A stretch of 5,725 bases of DNA from Sphingomonas sp. (lineage in GTDB: Bacteria > Pseudomonadota > Alphaproteobacteria > Sphingomonadales > Sphingomonadaceae): the NCBI GenBank assembly GCA_013812805.1, contig JACCSV010000170.1, positions 1 to 5,725 on the forward strand, read 5' to 3'. Below the pieces are notes generated by a model. It saw nothing but the letters and a program-made list of their open reading frames with translations, was not told the DNA's origin and ran no database searches. Numbering within the stretch: the first letter of the stretch is position 1; every line of letters begins with the position of its first letter. Both the position numbers and the translations under genes were made by a program. Positions 1 through 5,008 of the stretch are shown in pieces.

Positions 1-1078
1 CGTACATCGCCGGCAGCAACGGAATGACGTCGCGGGCTTCGCGGACCGTCACATAATGCTCGTTGTGGACGGTGCCGAGGTGTTTCGCGACCTCGGCCGC
101 ATGCTCGGCCTCGTTGAACGGCGCTTCCTCGAAACCGATCGAGAAGGTCCGCATCGGGGTCGACGACTGCTTCTGGCCAAGTGCGACGATGGTCGAGCTG
201 TCGATTCCACCCGAAAGGAAAGCGCCGACCGGCACGTCGGCAAGCGACTGGTCGCGGATGGCGGCTCCGAGCGCCTGCTCGAGCTGGTCGAGAGCGTCTG
301 CCTCATCCCGGATCGGATCGGCGAGCCCGTCCTCGACCACCTGCCGGTACGACCAATAGCGGGTCAGCCGGAGCGGGCCCGTCGCGGCCTCGCCGGGCGC
401 CTCGTCCATCGGCGCGGTCGCAGCCTCTGGCGACAAAGTGAGGATGCTCGCCGGCTCGAGCTTAAAGATCCGGCGATAGATCGACAGCGGCGCCGGGATG
501 TACCCGCGCTGCGTCAACAGATGTAGCGCCCGCGGCTCGATCGGATTGTCGAATTGCGGGTGCGCTCGAAGCGCCTTGAGTTCGGACCCGAACAGGAAGT
601 CGCGGCCGACCCAACCGTAGTAGAGCGGCTTTTCGCCGAAGCGATCGCGGACCAGCGAAAGCCTGCGCTCGCTTCGGTCCCACAACGCGAAGGCGAACAT
701 CCCCGCGCACTCCGCAAGCGCCGCTTCCAGCCCCCAGGTGGCGATCGCCTCGATCAGCGTCTCGGTATCGGAATGCCCCCGCCAGCCGCCCTCCGGCGCT
801 CCGCCTGCGACTTCGAGCTTCGACCGAACTTGCGAATGATTATAAACTTCGCCGTTGAAGTCGATGACAAAGCGTCCATTCGCGGACACCATCGGCTGAT
901 GCCCGGCAGGCGACAGGTCGACGATGGCGAGACGTTGCTGGCCCAGGGCAACGCCAGCTTCAGCATCCACCCAGACGCCTTCGTCGTCAGGCCCGCGATG
1001 TACGATGGTCGCAATCATCTTTCCGACCAGCAACTCGTCGCGAGCGCCCGGCCCGACTGCTCCAGCTATCCCGCACAT
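1..1078 (-). CDS. asnB: Asparagine synthase (glutamine-hydrolysing), long polysaccharide-locus type; N-terminal part
   Basis: This is a cytoplasmic class II (Ntn-type) glutamine amidotransferase fused to an ATP-dependent synthetase domain. Glutamine is hydrolysed at one site and the ammonia is used on an adenylated carboxyl at the other. The reading frame is open from the ATG at 1078 to the left edge, giving 359 residues without a stop; the C-terminus lies outside. The start is fixed by Met-Cys-Gly-Ile, because Cys2 becomes the catalytic N-terminal nucleophile, and an in-frame TGA lies just upstream. Visible glutaminase residues are HRGPDDEG (27-34), R49 in QRLAIVDL, FNGEVYN (74-80) and SDTET (103-107). 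The synthetase PP-loop SGGIDSS is at 289-295, followed by a SIGFEE stretch. The PP-loop lies some 50 residues further in than in the short E. coli AsnB, as in the roughly 630-650-residue forms found in capsule and O-antigen clusters. It diverges from the deacetylase gene. The true acceptor could be aspartate or a sugar uronate; the sequence does not decide. Confidence 0.94.
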   Translation of the reverse strand, partial: MCGIAGAVGPGARDELLVGKMIATIVHRGPDDEGVWVDAEAGVALGQQRLAIVDLSPAGHQPMVSANGRFVIDFNGEVYNHSQVRSKLEVAGGAPEGGWRGHSDTETLIEAIATWGLEAALAECAGMFAFALWDRSERRLSLVRDRFGEKPLYYGWVGRDFLFGSELKALRAHPQFDNPIEPRALHLLTQRGYIPAPLSIYRRIFKLEPASILTLSPEAATAPMDEAPGEAATGPLRLTRYWSYRQVVEDGLADPIRDEADALDQLEQALGAAIRDQSLADVPVGAFLSGGIDSSTIVALGQKQSSTPMRTFSIGFEEAPFNEAEHAAEVAKHLGTVHNEHYVTVREARDVIPLLPAMY

Positions 1079-1214
1079 GTCAAAGGTGCCGCTTCCGCAT
1101 GGTCCTAGCTCTAGCGGCGGCCGCTCGGTACGGCCACTGCCGATTGCCTCCACCACCCTCGCGCTCCGAGCGATCGCACTTGCCGTCCCGGCGATCATCG
1201 AAGAGATGTGGTGA
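1079..1214. promoter_or_regulatory. Divergent intergenic region between asnB and the deacetylase gene
   Basis: These 136 bp separate two divergently oriented start codons, so promoters for both genes are expected here. I see no convincing sigma-70 -35/-10 pair on either strand. Structure that can be seen: a 5-bp inverted repeat GGCCG (1119-1123) / CGGCC (1131-1135) with a 7-base spacer; an 11-bp palindrome CGCTC-C-GAGCG (1162-1172), which may be an operator or chance in GC-rich DNA; and two CTAG tetramers two bases apart (1105-1108 and 1111-1114). A weak ribosome-binding-like GAAGAG at 1200-1205 precedes the plus-strand start by 9 bases. That it is regulatory is inferred from gene arrangement only. 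Confidence 0.35.
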
Positions 1215-2219
1215 ATGATGCGAAGCACTGCTTTGCCCTTGCGGGCTGAAAGGCTGGCCCGAGGCGCGTTGCGGCGGGTTCGGCACCTGGTGCCGCGTGC
1301 CCCGCGGCCCGCGATCCTGATGTACCACCGCATCGCCGAAGAAAGCTTCGACCCCTGGCAGCTCGCCGTCTCCCCGGCCTACTTTGCGGAGCATATGCAG
1401 TGGGTCCGCCGCGCCCGGTTGCCGCTGCCGCTCGCCGAATTCGCCCGGCGCCATCGCGACGGGTCGCTGCCGCCGAGCGCGATCGCGGTCACATTCGATG
1501 ACGGCTACGCGTGCAATGCGACGACCGCAGCGCCAATACTCGAGCGGCTCGGCATTCCGGCGACAATCTTCCTGCCCGCAGAGCTGATCGGAAGCACCCG
1601 CTTATTCTGGTGGGACGAATTGCGGGCGATCGTGTTCGCCCATGACGGCTCGACGCTGCAGTTGGACGGTGAGGAGCTCGGGCTCGGCCCGCGGTCGCCG
1701 AATGACGACCATTGGCCGCGGCAGCTCGACCAGCGAACCCTGCGCCAGCAGGCCTTCTACAGCCTCTGGTCGCGGCTGCAGACGAAGCCGCCCGTCGAGC
1801 TGCAAAGGCTGATGGACGAGCTTCGCGCGCAAGTGCCCGTCGACACTCCGCAATCCCATCGACTGATGACTCCGGACGAAGTCAGGTCGATCCGCTCGGA
1901 CCTGGTCGAATTTGGCTCCCACGCGCTGAGCCACCCGTCGCTGCCAAACCTCCCGCTTGCGGAAAAAAAGCGCGAGATCCGCCGCAGCGTTGCCGCTTGC
2001 GAAGCCATTTCCGGCGCAAGACCGCGCACCTTCGCCTACCCGTTCGGCGAATTCGACGCGGACTGCGAGCGGGAAGTCGAGGCGGCGGGCTTTGCCTGCG
2101 CCTGCACTACCGAGCGGCAGCCGGTCCGCAATAGCGATCGGCTCTTCGCGCTGCCGCGAATCCAGGTCGAGAATCTCAACGTGCGGGGCCTCAAGAGTGC
2201 GGTTGCCGGTGACGACTGA
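1215..2219 (+). CDS. Polysaccharide deacetylase family protein (NodB/CE4 domain) with a large internal insertion
   Basis: This 334-residue enzyme belongs to the carbohydrate esterase 4 / NodB family, metal-dependent deacetylases that remove acetyl groups from sugars, usually N-acetyl groups. Visible motifs are the start of the barrel at AILMYHRI (33-40); motif 1 TFDDGY (93-98), with D95 as probable base and D96 as metal ligand; motif 2 SHALSHPSL (235-243), with H236 and H240 as metal ligands; and FAYPFGEFD (273-281). About 140 residues separate motifs 1 and 2, against roughly 50 in compact NodB proteins. The extra part, about 125-220, starts with the aromatic FWWDEL and continues hydrophilic and helix-like. 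The N-terminus is Arg-rich with no signal peptide or membrane segment, which suggests a cytoplasmic enzyme acting on a precursor. An in-frame TGA sits immediately before the ATG at 1215; the second ATG at 1218 is an equally possible start. It is probably co-transcribed with the next gene. The substrate is unknown. Confidence 0.93.
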   Translation: MMRSTALPLRAERLARGALRRVRHLVPRAPRPAILMYHRIAEESFDPWQLAVSPAYFAEHMQWVRRARLPLPLAEFARRHRDGSLPPSAIAVTFDDGYACNATTAAPILERLGIPATIFLPAELIGSTRLFWWDELRAIVFAHDGSTLQLDGEELGLGPRSPNDDHWPRQLDQRTLRQQAFYSLWSRLQTKPPVELQRLMDELRAQVPVDTPQSHRLMTPDEVRSIRSDLVEFGSHALSHPSLPNLPLAEKKREIRRSVAACEAISGARPRTFAYPFGEFDADCEREVEAAGFACACTTERQPVRNSDRLFALPRIQVENLNVRGLKSAVAGDD

Positions 2220-2220
2220 T

Positions 2221-2233
2221 CCCGGGGCCCGGG
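2221..2233. repeat. 13-bp GC palindrome (CCCGGG-G-CCCGGG) in the deacetylase/DUF6625 gap
   Basis: Two CCCGGG hexamers flank a single G, starting two bases after the deacetylase stop codon. In RNA it could form a 5-bp all-GC stem with a 3-base loop. No U-run follows, so it is not an intrinsic terminator by the usual criteria. It could slow ribosomes or RNase, or be chance in GC-rich DNA. Confidence 0.4.
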
Positions 2234-2255
2234 CGAGCGACGAGCGCAATCGGCG

Positions 2256-3125
2256 ATGACCCCGAGCATCGCCATCCTCATCCCCTATTTCGGCCCCTGG
2301 CCGGCGTGGATCAACTTCTTCATCGAAAGCTGCCGGGCGAACGGCAGCATCGACTGGATAGTGTTCAACGACGCCGACCCGCCGGAAAATCGTGCGCCCA
2401 ACGTCCGCCAGGAGCGCGTGTCGTTCGCGGAGTACAAGGTGCTTGTCTCCGATGCCCTCGATATCCGGCTGACCGCCGCCGAGCCGTACAAATTGTGTGA
2501 CGTCCGTCCGGCCCTGCCCCTGGTCCATGCCGACCTGGTGCGCCGCTACGATTTCGTGGGGTACGGCGATCTGGACGTCGTCTACGGGGACATCCGCGCC
2601 TTTTACGACGACGACACGCTCAGCCGCTACGACTTGCTGTCTTCGCACGCTGGCCGGGTATCCGGTCATTTCTGCCTGATGCGCAACAGCCCGGAGATGG
2701 TTGGAGCTTTCCGCGAGATACGGGGCTGGGAAAAGGCGTTCGAGCGCGACGATTATGTGAATTTCGACGAACGGGCGTTCTACAATCTGTTTCGGGCGAA
2801 GCGGGCGAAACTGTTCGGCAGTCCCCGGCCGGAGGCTCGCTGCCTGTTCCGCGAAGCCTACAGCACGCCCGGTGCTGACAGCGGGATGCGCTGGTATTGG
2901 CAAGGCGGGCGTCTCACCAACGAATTCTACCCGCTCCACCCGTTCATGTACCTGCATTTCATGAGCTGGCACAGTAACCGCTGGTATGCCGATCAACCGG
3001 GCGTCGGCCCGGTCGACGAAGCACCCTGGGCGCTTGTGGACGACATCGTGCAGATGGACTGGCGCAAGGCGCGGCGCGAAGGCTTCATAATCAGCCGCGC
3101 CGGCTTCCAGCCGATCCAGCGCTAG
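2256..3125 (+). CDS. DUF6625-type glycosyltransferase-like protein
   Basis: This 289-residue protein resembles the DUF6625 family of proteins found in capsule and O-antigen gene clusters. The assignment is from memory of the family pattern, not a search. Features in order: an N-terminal strand SIAILIPYFGPWPAWINFF (4-22) like the first Rossmann strand of a GT-A fold; VFNDADPPEN (36-45); EPYKLCDVRPA (76-86); and YDFVGYGDLDVVYGDIRAF (98-116), whose Asp-Leu-Asp at 105-107 sits where a metal- and nucleotide-sugar-binding DXD would be. SGHFCLMRN (136-144) and FDERAFYNLF (170-179) follow, then an aromatic, His-containing stretch YLHFMSWH (232-239) near the C-terminus. There is no signal peptide or transmembrane segment. 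It starts 36 bp after the deacetylase stop in the same frame, with no other start codon in that gap and only a weak ribosome site. Its last 35 bases overlap the end of the opposing glycosyltransferase gene. A sugar-transfer role is inferred; no reaction is established. Confidence 0.85.
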   Translation: MTPSIAILIPYFGPWPAWINFFIESCRANGSIDWIVFNDADPPENRAPNVRQERVSFAEYKVLVSDALDIRLTAAEPYKLCDVRPALPLVHADLVRRYDFVGYGDLDVVYGDIRAFYDDDTLSRYDLLSSHAGRVSGHFCLMRNSPEMVGAFREIRGWEKAFERDDYVNFDERAFYNLFRAKRAKLFGSPRPEARCLFREAYSTPGADSGMRWYWQGGRLTNEFYPLHPFMYLHFMSWHSNRWYADQPGVGPVDEAPWALVDDIVQMDWRKARREGFIISRAGFQPIQR

Positions 3126-4200
3126 CGGGCGGCTCGGCATCCTCGACAGCGAGTCGGCGAAGCCGCGCCAATTCAAGCCGCACCAGAAGGGACTTAAGGA
3201 AGGTAAGCTCGTCGGGGTCGGCGACGACGGCCGAGCGAGGATCGACCTGGCCGAATGGCAATCGACTGCTCGGGGCGCGCCGGCCGCGCAGCAGCCTGGC
3301 CGCTGTTCGAATGGCTCGATACGCAAAATAGGACGCCCAGCGCAGCGGGTCCTTCCACAGCGCCTTCGCCAGCAATCGGACCGCGGTGGCATAGTCGCGG
3401 CTGGCAATGCTTCGGCTGGCGAGGACCTTGTCGAAGAAAGCCTCGTTCCAGCGCTTCACCCGCCGCGGAATCTTCGTGCCGGTTGCGGCCAGCTGCTCGT
3501 GCACCAGCCTCCACGAACGGATGATCTGCCCGGTGTCGCGCGACATTCCGGTCGGGGTCTTGCGATAGCCGACAAGATATTCGGGCACGAACGCGATTGG
3601 ATAGCGGCGCGCGATCTGCAACTGGATGAGTACGTCTTCGCAGCCTTCGGCGTCGCGGGCGCGAAGGCCGGGTTCGTAGCCGCCTACGTCAAGCAGGGCT
3701 TCGCGGGAGAGTAACAGCGCGCTGCCGTTCTCAACGGGGTTGCAATAAGCGAGTTGCTTCCACGCCCGTCCGCCGATCTTCCAGTCGGGGCCCGAGCCGA
3801 CCACTACCCCGTCGACATCTATGCTTTGATACCAGCAGTACACGAGCCCGGGCGGCGGCGAGACTTTGCTCGCCGCGACCTGCTTGGCGATCTTGGTCGG
3901 GTGCCACAGATCGTCGGCGTCGATCGGCGCGATCCACGCACCCTGGGCTTCCTCGATTCCGCGATTGCGGGCCGAGGCGACCCCGCCATTTTCCTTCCGC
4001 ACCAGCCGAGCGCGAGGCTCGACCTCGCAGTAAGCGCTGGCCAGCGCGGCTGTGTCATCGGTCGAGCCGTCGTCGACGATGATGATCTCCAGGTTCGCGT
4101 AGGTCTGCGCGGAAACCGAACGCAGTGTTTCCGAAATCGTGCGCTCCGCATTCCAAGCCGGAACCACGACCGAGACCAGTGGCGTAACGGCATTGGGCAT
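3091..4200 (-). CDS. Glycosyltransferase family 2 protein (369 residues)
   Basis: This is an inverting GT-A-fold glycosyltransferase, likely cytoplasmic or membrane-peripheral, adding a sugar from a nucleotide donor to a growing lipid-linked glycan. The N-terminal domain is typical: VSVVVPAWNAE (9-19), VDDGSTDD (42-49), the N-G-G-V-A-S-A-R-N-R-G run (71-81), the DXD-equivalent DADD (94-97), and a catalytic-base-like E188-D189 in GCEDVLIQLQIA. Residues 245-310 form helical, TPR-like sequence rich in Arg and aromatics, and the tail (352-369) is Pro/Ala/Ser/Gly-rich and low in complexity. No clear transmembrane helix is seen. The ATG at 4200 is chosen because it shares one base with the upstream gene's stop (TGATG), implying translational coupling, and because the fold begins nine residues later. 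The frame stays open upstream to 4695, but that part is the wrong frame of the neighbour. The 3' end overlaps the opposing DUF6625 gene by 35 bp. Donor and acceptor are unknown. Confidence 0.93.
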   Translation of the reverse strand: MPNAVTPLVSVVVPAWNAERTISETLRSVSAQTYANLEIIIVDDGSTDDTAALASAYCEVEPRARLVRKENGGVASARNRGIEEAQGAWIAPIDADDLWHPTKIAKQVAASKVSPPPGLVYCWYQSIDVDGVVVGSGPDWKIGGRAWKQLAYCNPVENGSALLLSREALLDVGGYEPGLRARDAEGCEDVLIQLQIARRYPIAFVPEYLVGYRKTPTGMSRDTGQIIRSWRLVHEQLAATGTKIPRRVKRWNEAFFDKVLASRSIASRDYATAVRLLAKALWKDPLRWASYFAYRAIRTAARLLRGRRAPSSRLPFGQVDPRSAVVADPDELTFLKSLLVRLELARLRRLAVEDAEPPASAGSAGSRRG

Positions 4201-4991
4201 CACCGTCGCCCGAGCAGCCTGGAGATGGCCCCGCGGATCCGCGCCGTTCGCGGTTGGGGATTGCGATCGTAAAAGGAGCGCCAGATCGCCTCGCCCTCGC
4301 GCCATGCCTCGAGCTGTTCCGCGTCGAGGCCGCGCTCCAGCTCCTTGCTGCGAACGACGTCGATCCAATGCAGCAGCATTGTCTCGTCGTTGGACATGTT
4401 TTGGTCGTGCTTGAAATACACCGCCACCGCCTCCTGGTGCGAGCCGAACGGATGCGTGCGGCTCAACCGCAGGAAGGCGTCCCAATCCTCGCACATGCCG
4501 AGGCTCTGGTCGAAGCCGCCGATCGCAAGCAACTTGGCCCGGTCGAACATCACCGCATCGACGCACGCTATCCAGTTGCACCTGATCAGGTCCGTATGGC
4601 TTTCCGCCCGGACAAAGCGCTGGTGTTCGGATCTGCCGCGAACTTCGCGAAAGGCGCCGTAGACGAAGGCCGCGGCGGGTTCCTGTGCAAAGCATTCGAG
4701 CCCGGCCCGCACTGCGCTCGGCAACAAGCGATCGTCTGCGTCGAGGAAGATGATCTTGTCGGCCCGGGCCTGGCGAAGCCCCGCATTGCGGGCCGCAGCG
4801 AGGCCGCGATTGTCCTGGCGGATGAGCTCAACCTCGCGATAGCGCCGCGCGACCTCGGAGGAGTCATCGTCCGAGCCGTCATCGACGACAATGATCTCTG
4901 CCGCCGCAGCCGTCTGGTCGAGGGCGCTTTCAATCGCGGCGGCAAGAAACTGCGCCTGCCGGAAGCATGGAATGACTATAGCTACGCTCAT
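4200..4991 (-). CDS. Glycosyltransferase family 2 protein (263 residues)
   Basis: This is a compact family 2 glycosyltransferase, the middle gene of the minus-strand block. Motifs: SVAIVIPCFRQ (2-12), VDDGSDDDS (36-44), DNRGLAAARNAGL (60-72), the metal-binding LDADD (83-87), and C-E-D-W-D (167-171), in which the E/D pair is the usual position of the catalytic base. Residues 180-263 are a short C-terminal part with a final basic segment; there is no membrane helix. The ATG at 4991 is chosen because the glycosyltransferase fold begins directly there and it lies 17 bp after the upstream stop. An ATG at 5093 would add 34 residues lying over the preceding gene in another frame. No good Shine-Dalgarno is seen, so coupling to the upstream gene is plausible. 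It shares the domain but only scattered identity with the next gene, so the two probably add different sugars or make different linkages. The stop codon shares one base with that gene's start. Confidence 0.93.
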   Translation of the reverse strand: MSVAIVIPCFRQAQFLAAAIESALDQTAAAAEIIVVDDGSDDDSSEVARRYREVELIRQDNRGLAAARNAGLRQARADKIIFLDADDRLLPSAVRAGLECFAQEPAAAFVYGAFREVRGRSEHQRFVRAESHTDLIRCNWIACVDAVMFDRAKLLAIGGFDQSLGMCEDWDAFLRLSRTHPFGSHQEAVAVYFKHDQNMSNDETMLLHWIDVVRSKELERGLDAEQLEAWREGEAIWRSFYDRNPQPRTARIRGAISRLLGRR

Positions 4992-5008
4992 GGTTCGCGC
5001 CGGGCCGC

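Noticed and set aside
56..1108. Several plus-strand open frames opposite asnB (for example 56-526 and 554-1108)
   Set aside because: The minus strand carries a continuous 359-residue frame with every expected class II amidotransferase motif. The opposing frames show no domain features.
1080..1454. A 124-codon minus-strand frame over the start of the deacetylase and the intergenic region
   Set aside because: It is Gly/Arg-rich low-complexity translation opposite a clear NodB N-terminus, with no domain signal.
2221..2233. The GC palindrome as an intrinsic terminator
   Set aside because: No U-run follows and the next gene starts 22 bases later in the same orientation.
1602..3407. A 601-codon open frame on the minus strand opposite the deacetylase and DUF6625 genes
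   Set aside because: It is the mirror frame of two plus-strand genes that share a reading frame in GC-rich DNA, where antisense stops are rare. Its translation is rich in Arg, Pro and Ala and shows no recognisable domain, while the plus strand has clear conserved motifs.
4201..4695. Upstream extension of the 369-residue glycosyltransferase to an ATG at 4695
   Set aside because: The added 165 residues are Arg/Gly-rich sequence lying over the preceding glycosyltransferase in the wrong frame. The fold starts right after the ATG at 4200.
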